A DNA stretch of 64,000 bases from positions 59,762-123,761 of the forward strand of contig CAZOYW010000003.1 in NCBI GenBank assembly GCA_964584165.1, read 5' to 3'. Below are positions 24,485-32,704 of the stretch, piece by piece. Numbering within the stretch: position 1 is the first letter of the stretch; each line of letters begins with the position of its first letter. The notes below the pieces were generated by a model. It worked only from the letters and a program-made list of their open reading frames with translations, was not told the DNA's origin and searched no databases. Source of the stretch: CAZKCI01 sp964584165. GTDB taxonomy: Bacteria; Auribacterota; Erginobacteria; Erginobacterales; CAZKCI01. A program made the position numbers and the translations under genes.

Positions 24485-25189
24485 ATGCGACAGACGATAT
24501 CGACAGCCCTCGCGCTGCTCGGGCTTCTGGCCGCTCCCGGGACGAGCCCGGCCGCCTCAATGAAGCCCGCCCCCTCGCTCGATCGGGTGATCCTGGAGAT
24601 GGAGCGGGTGCGGGAGGAGATCAGGGATCTCGCCGTGACGGTGGAGCGGACCATCGCCGCCGAGCCCGGCCGCCCGGAGCGGACGGCGGAGATCGGTCTG
24701 CTCTACCGCCGCCCGGACCGCCTGCGGACGGAAGTGAAGGGGGCCGACGCGCGGGTGGTCGTGATCAACGGCGACCGGATGTGGGTCTATTCCCCCGGCC
24801 TGGAGGTGGTGGAGATCTACAGCCTCCCCGGGGAGGCGGAGCGGGAGCGGGCGATCTACGAGTCGAGCTGGGGGCTGACCTCGCCGATCAAGGTCCTGGT
24901 GCGCGGGATGAACCGGACGCTCACCGTCCTTTCGGACGGGTCGTACCGGGTGGACCTGGTGCCGGACCAGAAGGACTCCGAGATCGAGCGGATCATGGCC
25001 TGGATCGATCCCGCCACCTGGCTGATCACGCGGATGGAGATCCGGCAGGCCGGCCGCCCTCCGACCCGGCTCCGGGTCAAGGACTGGCGGGTCAACCAGG
25101 GGGTGGAGGGAGCCGTCTTCGACTTCTCGCCCCCTCCGGGCGCCGACGTCTTCGAGCCCCTGCAGAAGGGCGGGGGCTCGGCGCACTAA
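24485..25189 (+). CDS. lolA: LolA-like outer-membrane lipoprotein carrier
   Basis: A 234-residue periplasmic protein with a signal peptide (MRQTISTALALLGLLAAPGT). The pattern VILEMERVREEIRDLAVTVE, RTAEIGLLYRRPDRLRTEVK, VVINGDRMWVYSPGLEVVEI and AWIDPATWLITRMEIRQ is that of the LolA/LolB-like half-barrel. LolA carries lipoproteins from the inner to the outer membrane; in this context, next to mlaE/F/D, a role in lipid or lipoprotein transfer is likely. It probably starts the envelope-lipid operon. AAGGAAG precedes the ATG. Confidence 0.8.
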   Translation: MRQTISTALALLGLLAAPGTSPAASMKPAPSLDRVILEMERVREEIRDLAVTVERTIAAEPGRPERTAEIGLLYRRPDRLRTEVKGADARVVVINGDRMWVYSPGLEVVEIYSLPGEAERERAIYESSWGLTSPIKVLVRGMNRTLTVLSDGSYRVDLVPDQKDSEIERIMAWIDPATWLITRMEIRQAGRPPTRLRVKDWRVNQGVEGAVFDFSPPPGADVFEPLQKGGGSAH

Positions 25190-25226
25190 AGAAATACAAC
25201 CACGAATCTCCGCGAAGCGGCAAGAT

Positions 25227-25994
25227 ATGAACGTGATCGAAAGGACCGGCGGCGGGATTATCGCCACCCTGCAAGGGGTGGGGGGGACGATCGTCCTCCT
25301 CTCCCAGGCCATCGGCTTCCTGGCCCAGGGCCTGCGCTACCGCCTGCTCATCCTGGGGCAGATGCTTTTCGTCGGGGTGGAGAGCCTGCCCGTGGTTTCG
25401 GCGGTCGCGCTCTTCGCCGGGATGATCGTGGCTCTCCAGACCGGCCACGAGCTCGCCCGCTTCCAGCTCCAGGACACCATCGGGACCATCGTGGCCGCCT
25501 CCGTCTGCCGGGAGATGGGGCCGATCTTCGCCGCGATCATCGTCGCCGCCCGGGTCGGTTCGGCGATGGCGGCGGAGCTGGGGACGATGAAGGTCTCGGA
25601 AGAGATCGACGCCCTGGAGGCGATGTCGATCAACCCGGTCCGCTACCTGGTGATGCCGCGGGTGGCGGGGATCCTGATCATGCTCCCCATCCTCACCCTC
25701 TACTCGGACCTGATCGGGATGCTCGGGGGGGCCCTGGTGGGCCACCTCCAGATCGGGGTTTCCTACTACGCGTTCTACCAGAAGGTGATCCGCAACCTGG
25801 AGCTCAAGGACATCTTCATCGGGCTGTTCAAGTCCGCGGTCTTCGCCCTGATCATCTCCTCGATCGCCTGCTCCCAGGGGCTTAAGGCCGATTCCGGCGC
25901 CCAGGGTGTAGGGCGGGCGACCACCCGGACGGTGGTCTATGGGCTGCTCTTCATCCTGATCTTCAACTATTTTATAACTTCCATTTTCTACTGA
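25227..25994 (+). CDS. mlaE: MlaE-family ABC transporter permease
   Basis: A 255-residue permease with five or six membrane spans. MIVALQTGHELARFQLQDTI, REMGPIFAAIIVAARVGSAM, AAELGTMKVSEEIDALEAMS and NPVRYLVMPRVAGILIMLP are diagnostic of MlaE/YrbE. With MlaF and MlaD it forms the inner-membrane complex that moves phospholipids between the membranes. Only 38 bases separate it from the LolA-like gene. The stop codon sits in a palindrome (25984-26015). Confidence 0.95.
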   Translation: MNVIERTGGGIIATLQGVGGTIVLLSQAIGFLAQGLRYRLLILGQMLFVGVESLPVVSAVALFAGMIVALQTGHELARFQLQDTIGTIVAASVCREMGPIFAAIIVAARVGSAMAAELGTMKVSEEIDALEAMSINPVRYLVMPRVAGILIMLPILTLYSDLIGMLGGALVGHLQIGVSYYAFYQKVIRNLELKDIFIGLFKSAVFALIISSIACSQGLKADSGAQGVGRATTRTVVYGLLFILIFNYFITSIFY

Positions 25995-26015
25995 GCGCAA
26001 GCGCTCAGTAGAAAA
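25984..26015. terminator. Stop-codon palindrome after mlaE
   Basis: TTTTCTACTGAGCGC at 25984-25998 is mirrored by GCGCTCAGTAGAAAA at 26001-26015. The TGA (25992-25994) of mlaE lies in the left arm. As mlaF follows 14 bases later in the same direction, it may act as an intra-operon attenuator or stabiliser rather than a full terminator. Confidence 0.8.
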
Positions 26016-26028
26016 GGGCGTTAGGGCG

Positions 26029-26772
26029 ATGATCGAGCTGAAAAACGTCAGGAAGACCTTGGGGGGGAGGGAGGTCCTCAAGGGGGTCAACCTCCGGGTC
26101 GGGGAGGGGGAGATCCTCTCCATCATCGGGGGGTCGGGCGCGGGCAAGTCGGTGATCCTGAAGCACATCATGGGCTTCCTCCGCCCCGATTCCGGGACGG
26201 TGGTCGTCGGCGGGGTGACCGTCTCGAGCGCGGGGAGGGAGGAGCTCTACGCCGTGCGCAAGGAGATCGGCTTTCTTTTCCAGACCGCGGCGCTCCTGCG
26301 CTCGCTCACCGTGCGGGACAACCTCGCCCTCCCCTTGCAGGAGCACGACCACCACACCCCGGAGGAGATCGACCGGATCGTCACCGAGCGGCTGCACTGG
26401 GTGCGCCTTTTCAACGTGGAAAACAAGCTCCCGACCGACCTCAGCGTGGGGATGATGAAGCGGGTGGGGTTGGCTCGGGCGCTGGTCCGCGACCCCCGGA
26501 TCGTCCTTTTCGACGAGCCGACCACCGGCCTCGACCCCGTCCTCTCCAGCTCGATCGGCCACCTGATCATGGATCTGCGGAGGAAGCTCCGCTTCACCGC
26601 GGTCGCCGTCACCCACGACATGCAGCTCTGCTATCTGATTGCCGACCGCATCGCCATGCTCTACAATGGCCAGATTATCGAGACCGGGACCCCCGCCGAG
26701 ATTCAGGCCAGCCGCAACCCGCGAGTCCAGCAGTTCATCCACGGGGAGCCGGAGAGAGAAAACAACGCATAG
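26029..26772 (+). CDS. mlaF: MlaF-family ABC transporter ATP-binding protein
   Basis: A 247-residue ATPase. Walker A is IIGGSGAGKSVILKHIMG, the signature is LSVGMMKRVGLARALV, Walker B is RIVLFDEPTTGLDPVL, and the H-loop is VAVTHDMQLC. It pairs with MlaE. It lies in the order mlaE-mlaF-mlaD. No MlaB (STAS) or MlaC gene is seen nearby. The stop codon again lies in a hairpin. Confidence 0.95.
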   Translation: MIELKNVRKTLGGREVLKGVNLRVGEGEILSIIGGSGAGKSVILKHIMGFLRPDSGTVVVGGVTVSSAGREELYAVRKEIGFLFQTAALLRSLTVRDNLALPLQEHDHHTPEEIDRIVTERLHWVRLFNVENKLPTDLSVGMMKRVGLARALVRDPRIVLFDEPTTGLDPVLSSSIGHLIMDLRRKLRFTAVAVTHDMQLCYLIADRIAMLYNGQIIETGTPAEIQASRNPRVQQFIHGEPERENNA

Positions 26773-26807
26773 AGCAAAGCGGCCGGCCGGGGAGCTTTGC
26801 GCTATGC
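26767..26807. terminator. Stop-codon palindrome after mlaF
   Basis: GCATAGAGCAAAGC (26767-26780, with the TAG stop) pairs with GCTTTGCGCTATGC (26794-26807), one mismatch. Confidence 0.7.
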
Positions 26808-26874
26808 TCTAGGCGCTTGTTCGATACGCGTGGGCGGAATGATCGCGCGCGAATGAGGAATTAAGATCGCCATC

Positions 26875-28137
26875 ATGAGACTTTCCACCGAAATGCGGGT
26901 CGGCGCGGTCTTCTTCATCGGGATCGCCCTGCTCGTCCTCTTCACCGTGGTCTTGAGCGACGTCCGCATCTTCAAGAAGTATTACACCCTGGACGTCATC
27001 TTCGACTCCGTGGGCGGGCTGGAGATGGACGACCAGGTGACGATGGGCGGGATGGAGATCGGCCACGTCTCGGACCTGATCCTGGAGGAAAAGCAGATCC
27101 GGGTTCGCCTCTCCCTCCGCCAGGGGTCCCGGATCCCGAAGAGCGCCGGTTTCAAGGTCGGCGACATCGGGATCATGGGCGGGAAGAGGGTGGAGATCTC
27201 CTGGGGCGAGGCGACCGACGCCTACTACGAGCCCGGGGCGGAGATCCGCGGGGTCACCACCCCCGGCCTCTCCGAGGCGATCGGAAACCTGGGGGCCTCG
27301 GGGGCGAAGATCGAGGAGATCCTGGCCTCGGTGAAGACGGTAGCCGACCGCCTGGCCCAGGGGGAGGGGACGGTGGGGAGGCTCCTCAAGGAAGAGCAGG
27401 TTTACGAGTCGGTGAAGTCGTTGACCGGCGAGTTGGAGGAAGCCGCGCCCCATCTGAAGCAGACGCTCGCCAACCTGGAGGAGATCACGACCAAGATCAA
27501 CGCGGGGGAGGGGACGGTGGGCAAGCTGATCAACGACGAGGAGGTCTACGAATCGGCCCAGGAGACGCTCTCCTCGGTGAAGACCGCCTCCGACAAGCTA
27601 ACCGCGTTCGCCGCCAAGGCGGAGCGGGTGGAGTTCTACATCGGCGCCCAGTCGGTTTACAACTTCGACACCGAGCAGTCCCTCTCCAAGGCCTACATCC
27701 AGATCGAGCCGACCTCCAGCAAGCTCTACCACGTCGCCTTCAGCATGCTGGCCGGGCCGGGGACCGAGGCCGCGCACACGGACGACCCGGACAACGAGTT
27801 CGACGCCCAGATCGGCCTGCGCTTCTTCGACGATCGCCTCACCCTGCGCGGCGGGCTCCTGGAGGGGAGGGTCGGGGGAGGGGCCGACTGGCGGATCTGG
27901 GACCGGAAGCTCATCGCCACGGTCGAGGGCCGGGACGTCTGGACCAAGGAGAAGGACGAGGGGATCCGGCCCTTCCTCCTGCGCGCCTATCTCAGCGCGG
28001 ACCTCTTCTGGGGATTTTACCTGCAGGTCGGCGTGGACGACATCCTGGACCACCCCGCCCCGATGGCGGGGGGCGGGCTGAGGATCCGGGACGACGACAT
28101 CAAGGCCCTGATCGGGGCGCTGGGGATCGGAGGCTAA
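26875..28137 (+). CDS. mlaD: MCE-domain protein (MlaD-like) with a long C-terminal barrel-like domain
   Basis: A 420-residue protein against about 180 for E. coli MlaD. It has an N-terminal membrane anchor (VGAVFFIGIALLVLFTVVLS) and an MCE domain (LDVIFDSVGGLEMDDQVTMG, VGDIGIMGGKRVEISWG). A helical segment (residues 135-245) repeats EGTVGRLLKEEQVYE / EGTVGKLINDEEVYE. The last 170 residues alternate short strands (FYIGAQSVYNF, SKAYIQIEPTS, LYHVAFSMLAG, FDAQIGLRFFDDRLTLRGGL, FYLQVGVDDIL) like an outer-membrane barrel or sandwich. It may bridge inner and outer membrane on its own. Confidence 0.9.
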   Translation: MRLSTEMRVGAVFFIGIALLVLFTVVLSDVRIFKKYYTLDVIFDSVGGLEMDDQVTMGGMEIGHVSDLILEEKQIRVRLSLRQGSRIPKSAGFKVGDIGIMGGKRVEISWGEATDAYYEPGAEIRGVTTPGLSEAIGNLGASGAKIEEILASVKTVADRLAQGEGTVGRLLKEEQVYESVKSLTGELEEAAPHLKQTLANLEEITTKINAGEGTVGKLINDEEVYESAQETLSSVKTASDKLTAFAAKAERVEFYIGAQSVYNFDTEQSLSKAYIQIEPTSSKLYHVAFSMLAGPGTEAAHTDDPDNEFDAQIGLRFFDDRLTLRGGLLEGRVGGGADWRIWDRKLIATVEGRDVWTKEKDEGIRPFLLRAYLSADLFWGFYLQVGVDDILDHPAPMAGGGLRIRDDDIKALIGALGIGG

Positions 28138-28180
28138 TCATTCCGCCCCGAGGCCTTCGGCGTCGGGGCGGAATGATTAG
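28134..28180. terminator. Stop-codon palindrome after mlaD
   Basis: CTAATCATTCCGCCCCGA (28134-28151, with TAA) is exactly mirrored at 28163-28180. Confidence 0.85.
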
Positions 28181-28238
28181 AATCGCGTCAGCGGGAGGCG
28201 CTGCGCCGGGCGCGAACGCTGGAAATTTCGGATAAATC

Positions 28239-28868
28239 ATGAAAATGACGATCGAAAGAGAGGGTCTCAAGTTCGCCCTGCCGCTGCTCGCGGCCGGAGT
28301 CCTCGCGCTCTTCTTTTTCTGGCCCCTGGGGGTCTTCCTGCTCCTGCTCGCCGCCGGCGTGGCCCTCTTCTTCCGGGAGACGGTCGCCGGGCTCTCCTTC
28401 GCCCCCGGCCAGATCGTCTCGCCCGCCTCCGGGCGGGTGATCGAGATCCGGGAGATGGAGGAGACGGAGTTTCTCCGGGGAAAAGCCCGGCGGGTGGCCA
28501 TCTTCATGTCGATCCTGGACGAGCACGTCAACTACTCCCCCGTCGCCGGCGTGGTCGCCCACCTCCGCCACCGCCCGGGCTCGTTTCAGCGGGCCTTCCT
28601 GGACCGGGCCGGCGAGGCCAACGAGGCGATGGAGATCGGGCTTAAGGGGGAGGGAAAGGAGGTCCTGATGCGCCAGATCGCCGGGATCATCGCCCGGCGG
28701 ATCGTCTGCCGGGTTCGGCCGGGCCAGCGCTTGTCCGGCGGGCAGAAGCTCGGCCTCATCCGCTTCGGCTCGCGGGTGGACCTCTATCTTCCCCGGGAGT
28801 CCGTCCTCCGCGTCCGCACCGGCGACCAGGTGAGGGGCGGGCAGACCGTGCTGGGGGAACTCCGATGA
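28239..28868 (+). CDS. psd: Phosphatidylserine decarboxylase family protein
   Basis: A 209-residue short-type decarboxylase that makes phosphatidylethanolamine from phosphatidylserine. Two N-terminal membrane spans are followed by IVSPASGRVIEI, FMSILDEHVNYSPVAGVV and KLGLIRFGSRVDLYLP. Cleavage at the Gly-Ser of FGS gives the pyruvoyl group. It overlaps pssA by four bases, so the two are translationally coupled. Confidence 0.92.
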   Translation: MKMTIEREGLKFALPLLAAGVLALFFFWPLGVFLLLLAAGVALFFRETVAGLSFAPGQIVSPASGRVIEIREMEETEFLRGKARRVAIFMSILDEHVNYSPVAGVVAHLRHRPGSFQRAFLDRAGEANEAMEIGLKGEGKEVLMRQIAGIIARRIVCRVRPGQRLSGGQKLGLIRFGSRVDLYLPRESVLRVRTGDQVRGGQTVLGELR

Positions 28869-29611
28869 AAAAGATCTACATCCTGCCCAACCTCTTCACC
28901 ACCGGGAACTTCTTCTGCGGGATGCTGGCTCTGCTCTGGGCCGTCCAGGGCCGCTACGTTCCGGCCGCCTTCCTGATCATCCTGGCCATGGTCTTCGACT
29001 TCACCGACGGGCAGGTGGCCCGCCTCTACCACGCTACCTCCCGCTTCGGGGTCGAGTACGACTCCCTGGCCGACTTCCTCACCTTCGGCGTGGCCACCGC
29101 CACGATCGCCTACCGGGTGGCCCTGGCCGACCTGGGGCGGTTCGGGATCGCCTTCGCCTTCCTCTACGCCGTGATGGTCGCGCTGCGCCTGGCCCGCTTC
29201 AACACCCAGGTCAAGAAGGAGGAGAAGACCGACTTCACGGGGCTTCCCTGCCCGATCGCGGCCGGGATCGTCGTCTCCTATATCATCTTCATCCACCGCT
29301 ACAACCTGAAGAACTGGGACAAGGCGATCCCCTTCCTGATGATCGCCCTGGGCGTGCTGATGGTCTCCACCTACACCTATCCCACCCTTCTCACCCTGAA
29401 GGCCAGCGGGAAAAAGCCCTTCCTCTACCTGGTGGCGGTCATCCTCGCCCTGGCGATCATCGTCTTCTGGGCCGAGCTCGGCCTCCTCCTGGCCTTCCTC
29501 TCCTACCTGTCCCTGGGGCTGGCCGGGGCCTTCCGCCACCGGGCCCGGAAGCGCCGGGCCTCGGAGGAATCGCAGCTTCCCCTCGAGCGGCCGGGGGGGC
29601 CGACGCCGTGA
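28865..29611 (+). CDS. pssA: CDP-diacylglycerol-serine O-phosphatidyltransferase
   Basis: A 248-residue membrane enzyme making phosphatidylserine. The CDP-alcohol phosphatidyltransferase motif D-G-x2-A-R-x8-G-x3-D-x3-D is present as DGQVARLYHATSRFGVEYDS followed by LAD. Eight or so hydrophobic segments follow. It works directly before Psd in the same pathway. Overlaps the next gene by four bases. Confidence 0.95.
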   Translation: MKKIYILPNLFTTGNFFCGMLALLWAVQGRYVPAAFLIILAMVFDFTDGQVARLYHATSRFGVEYDSLADFLTFGVATATIAYRVALADLGRFGIAFAFLYAVMVALRLARFNTQVKKEEKTDFTGLPCPIAAGIVVSYIIFIHRYNLKNWDKAIPFLMIALGVLMVSTYTYPTLLTLKASGKKPFLYLVAVILALAIIVFWAELGLLLAFLSYLSLGLAGAFRHRARKRRASEESQLPLERPGGPTP

Positions 29612-29976
29612 AGCGTCCCTTCCCCGTCCTGGTCGTGGACGACGAGGAGATCATCCGGGACCTGATCGCGGATGCCGCCTCGGGCCGGGGTTTTACGGTG
29701 CGCTTGGCCGCTTCGGGCGAGGAGGCCCTCGCCTGCGTGCGGGAGAAGTCCTATCCCCTGGTCGTCCTGGACGTGAACCTGCCCGGCCAGAGCGGGAAGG
29801 AGACGGCGGCCGCGATCGCCCGGCTCCGCCCGGAGACCCGTTTCGTCATCCTGACCGGCGGAGGGAGCTCCGCCGCCGGGGAGTTCAAGGGTCTGGCCGG
29901 GGTGGAGGGGTTCTTTTGCAAGCCCTTTTCGATCGTCGAATTTCTGGAGTTTCTGGAGAAGCAGGCGGCGCGGTGA
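29608..29976 (+). CDS. Stand-alone response regulator receiver protein
   Basis: A 122-residue CheY-like domain with no output domain. The acidic pair is D11/D12 (VLVVDDEE), the phospho-acceptor D55 (VVLDVNLPG), the switch T83 (ILTGG) and the lysine K105 (FFCKPFS). It starts with GTG at 29608, overlapping pssA, and its stop overlaps the next GTG start. Its kinase is not in the window. Confidence 0.93.
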   Translation: MKRPFPVLVVDDEEIIRDLIADAASGRGFTVRLAASGEEALACVREKSYPLVVLDVNLPGQSGKETAAAIARLRPETRFVILTGGGSSAAGEFKGLAGVEGFFCKPFSIVEFLEFLEKQAAR

Positions 29977-30989
29977 AAGCGGCGGTGAAATATCTCTGGA
30001 TCGCGGCGGCGGCCGCAGCGGTCGCGGCGGCGCTCGTCTTCTGGCGCCAGCGCGCGTCCGGTCCGTCCGGGGAGGAGGGGCTGGCGCGCGCCGAGGCCCT
30101 GCTCCGGGAAGGCCGGGCCGCGGAAGCCGTTCCCCTCCTGGAAGGGATGGTCCGGAAGGCGGCGCCGGAAGTCCGCGCCCGCGCCCATCTGCTTCTCGGG
30201 GACGCCGCCGCGGCGGCGGGCGACGCCGGCCGGGCGCGCGCTCTCTACGCCGAGCACGTCCGCGACTATCCCGACTCGCCGGGGAGGGGAGAGGCGCGCT
30301 TGTCCCTGGGCGGGCTCCTCCTCCTCGCCGGAGACGCGGCGGGGGCGCGGGAGGCCCTGGCGGCGGGGCTCCGGGAGGCGGCCGCTTCCCCGCGGGCGCC
30401 GAAGGCCCGGGAGCAGCTCGGCGCCCTCAACCTCCGGGCCCTCCTCGACGGTCCGGCGGAGGGCTGGAGCGGCGAGTACACGGTCGTTTCCGGGGACACC
30501 ATCTCGGCCATCGCCACCCGCTTCCACGCCACCGCCGCCCTGGTCAGCCGGATGAACGGCCTCGCCAACGCGGTCATTCGGGAGGGGCAGGTTCTCCGGG
30601 TCCCCTCGGGCCGCTTCGAGGTCCTGGTCAGCAAGTCCGCCAACAACCTGACCCTTCTCTACGGCGGAGAGTTCTTCAAGGTCTACCCGGCCGGCACCGG
30701 CAAGCAGAACTCGACGCCGGCGGGGACCTTCGCCATCGCGACCAAGCTCGTCGATCCGCCCTGGTACACCGGCGAAGGGGTCATCCCCCCCGACGACCCC
30801 CGCAACGTCCTGGGCACGCGCTGGATGGGATTTAACGATCCCTACGCCAACTTCGGGATTCACGGAACGGTGGAGCCGGACTCGGTGGGAACGCAGTCGA
30901 GCGAGGGGTGCGTCCGCCTCCTCAACGAGGACGTGGAGGAGCTCTACGACTTGCTCCCCTACGGGACGAAGGTGACGGTGGTGGAGTAG
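29973..30989 (+). CDS. L,D-transpeptidase (YkuD) with TPR and LysM domains
   Basis: A 338-residue periplasmic enzyme that forms 3-3 or lipoprotein crosslinks on peptidoglycan. It has an N-terminal anchor (YLWIAAAAAAVAAALVFW), TPR-like helices (residues 35-155), and a LysM domain around 170-213 (YTVVSGDTISAIATRFHATA). The YkuD domain ends with FGIHGTVEPDSVG and SSEGCVRLLNEDVEEL; catalytic His is about 297 and Cys about 313. The GTG at 29973 was taken as start because it overlaps the receiver gene stop by four bases and places the anchor at the N-terminus. Confidence 0.92.
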   Translation: MKAAVKYLWIAAAAAAVAAALVFWRQRASGPSGEEGLARAEALLREGRAAEAVPLLEGMVRKAAPEVRARAHLLLGDAAAAAGDAGRARALYAEHVRDYPDSPGRGEARLSLGGLLLLAGDAAGAREALAAGLREAAASPRAPKAREQLGALNLRALLDGPAEGWSGEYTVVSGDTISAIATRFHATAALVSRMNGLANAVIREGQVLRVPSGRFEVLVSKSANNLTLLYGGEFFKVYPAGTGKQNSTPAGTFAIATKLVDPPWYTGEGVIPPDDPRNVLGTRWMGFNDPYANFGIHGTVEPDSVGTQSSEGCVRLLNEDVEELYDLLPYGTKVTVVE

Positions 30990-31016
30990 AGGAATGGATA
31001 TATATTTCCAATCTTT

Positions 31017-31991
31017 ATGAACGAGCGCAACCGACACGTCCTCGACTTCGAGAAACCCCTGATCGAGATCGAGGAGAAGATATCCGAGCTCGGCCGCTAT
31101 TCGGAGGCCGAGAAGATCGGGATGGAAGGCGAGATCGCCCGTCTGCGCCGGGAGGCCGACCGGGTGCAGAAGGAGATCTTCTCCCGACTCACCCCCTGGC
31201 AGAGGATCCAGCTCGCCCGCCACCCCGACCGCCCCTATTTTCTCGACTACGTCCCCCGGATCTTCGCCGAGTTCGTCGAACTGCACGGCGACCGCATGGG
31301 GGCGGACGACCAGGCGATCGTCGGCGGGCTCGCCCGCCTCGACGCCTCCCGGGTGGTCCTCCTCGGCCAGCAGAAGGGGCGGGACACCAAGGAGAACCTG
31401 CGCCGGAACTTCGGCTCCCCCCATCCCGAGGGCTACCGCAAGGCGGCCCGCCTGATGAGGCTCGCCGACAAGTTCCGCCTCCCCCTGGTCTGCTTTCTCG
31501 ACACCCCCGGCGCGTTTCCCGGGGTGGGAGCGGAGGAAAGGGGCCAGGCCCAGGCGATCGCCGAGAACATCCGCCTGATGATGGAGCTGAGGGTCCCGAT
31601 CGTGGTGGTGATCATCGGGGAGGGCGGGAGCGGGGGGGCGCTGGGGATGGGCGTGGGGGACCTGGTCTACGTCATGGAGAACGCCTACTATTCGGTGATC
31701 TCCCCCGAGGGCTGCGCCGCCATCCTCTGGAAGTCGAAGGACAAGGCGCCGGAGGCGGCGGCCGCGCTCAAGCTCACGCCGCGGGATCTCCTGGAGCTCA
31801 AGCTGGTGGACGGGGTCATCCCCGAGCCCCTGACCGGCGCCCACCGGGATTTCGACCGGGCGGCCGCCCTGGTCAAGCAAACCTTGCTGGAAGGGCTCCG
31901 GGATCTGGAGGGGCTGCCCAGCCAGATCGTGATCCACCGTCGGCAGGAAAAATACCGGAGGATGGGAATCTATGGCCAGAGCGGCGGGTAA
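31017..31991 (+). CDS. accA: Acetyl-CoA carboxylase carboxyltransferase subunit alpha
   Basis: A 324-residue subunit that transfers the carboxyl group from biotin to acetyl-CoA, the first step of fatty-acid synthesis. Family marks are LDFEKPLIEIEEKISELGRY, LARHPDRPYFLDYV, QQKGRDTKENLRRNFGSPHP, FLDTPGAFPGVGAEERGQAQ, IGEGGSGGALGMGVGD and ISPEGCAAILWK. Length is normal. AccD is not in the window. It overlaps the acetyltransferase gene by 20 bases. Confidence 0.96.
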   Translation: MNERNRHVLDFEKPLIEIEEKISELGRYSEAEKIGMEGEIARLRREADRVQKEIFSRLTPWQRIQLARHPDRPYFLDYVPRIFAEFVELHGDRMGADDQAIVGGLARLDASRVVLLGQQKGRDTKENLRRNFGSPHPEGYRKAARLMRLADKFRLPLVCFLDTPGAFPGVGAEERGQAQAIAENIRLMMELRVPIVVVIIGEGGSGGALGMGVGDLVYVMENAYYSVISPEGCAAILWKSKDKAPEAAAALKLTPRDLLELKLVDGVIPEPLTGAHRDFDRAAALVKQTLLEGLRDLEGLPSQIVIHRRQEKYRRMGIYGQSGG

Positions 31992-32445
31992 GATCAGGAA
32001 AGCGTTTCCCTCTGACGTGGCGCAGATCAAGGCTCTGATCAACGGCTACGCCGACCGCGGCTGGATGCTGCCGCGGTCGCTCTCCGACATCTACGAGGGG
32101 ATCCGGGATTTCTGGGTCCTGGAGGACCGGTCCAAGGTGGTGGGCTGCGTCGCCCTCCATGTCTGCTGGGAGAACATGGCGGAGGTGCGGTCGCTGGCGG
32201 TGGCGGAGAGCCACCAGAAGAAAGGCCGGGGGGCCGACCTGGTCGAGACCTGTCTGAAGGAGGCGGCGGCACTCGGCGTCCGGAAGATCTTCACGCTCAC
32301 CTTCATCCCCGCCTTCTTCGCCCGCTGCGGCTTCCGGGAGGTCGGCAAGGAGGCGCTCCCCCACAAGATCTGGCAGGACTGCCTGAACTGCCCGTATTTC
32401 CCGGACTGCAAGGAAGTGGCCATGCTGAAGGAACTCAAAGAATGA
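31972..32445 (+). CDS. GNAT N-acetyltransferase, N-acetylglutamate-synthase-like
   Basis: A 157-residue GNAT protein. VRSLAVAESHQKKGRGADLV holds the acetyl-CoA loop (QKKGRG). LTFIPAFFARCGFREVGKE and the C-terminal Cys cluster CLNCPYFPDC resemble the short ArgA-type synthases that start arginine synthesis. The assignment to glutamate is inferred; the fold is certain. It is coupled to accA by overlap. Confidence 0.85.
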   Translation: MARAAGKIRKAFPSDVAQIKALINGYADRGWMLPRSLSDIYEGIRDFWVLEDRSKVVGCVALHVCWENMAEVRSLAVAESHQKKGRGADLVETCLKEAAALGVRKIFTLTFIPAFFARCGFREVGKEALPHKIWQDCLNCPYFPDCKEVAMLKELKE

Positions 32446-32469
32446 CACCGGCCCGGTTCGGCTCGGCTA

Positions 32470-32656
32470 AAAAATTAACCTCGAATTCCGCGAATTACTC
32501 CCGGCTGGCTTGGCAATTTAACTACGAATTACGCGAATTTCGCGAATTAAACCCGGCTTGGCTATTGCGCCGCGAAAAAGCTCAAAAATTTTGCGGAGAA
32601 TAAAAACAGGCCCAGACGGGCCCACTTCGCGAAATTCGCGTAATTCGTAGTTAAAA
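32470..32656. repeat. Foldback of 9-base words (CGAATTACG), 30-base perfect arms
   Basis: Bases 32517-32546, which begin TTTAACTACGAATTACGCG, are repeated exactly in inverse at 32626-32655, with a further 9-base array at 32470-32500. The same words precede acsB at 1155. The gap 32446-32704 holds nothing else. Confidence 0.85.
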
Positions 32657-32704
32657 TTATTTGCGAGCCACAGCCGAGCCCATCCCCGTAGTCCGCGGCT
32701 GTTT

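Noticed and set aside
25984..28180. Palindromes in the mla operon as ordinary Rho-independent terminators
   Set aside because: They are not followed by T-runs, and the downstream genes of the same operon start within a short distance.
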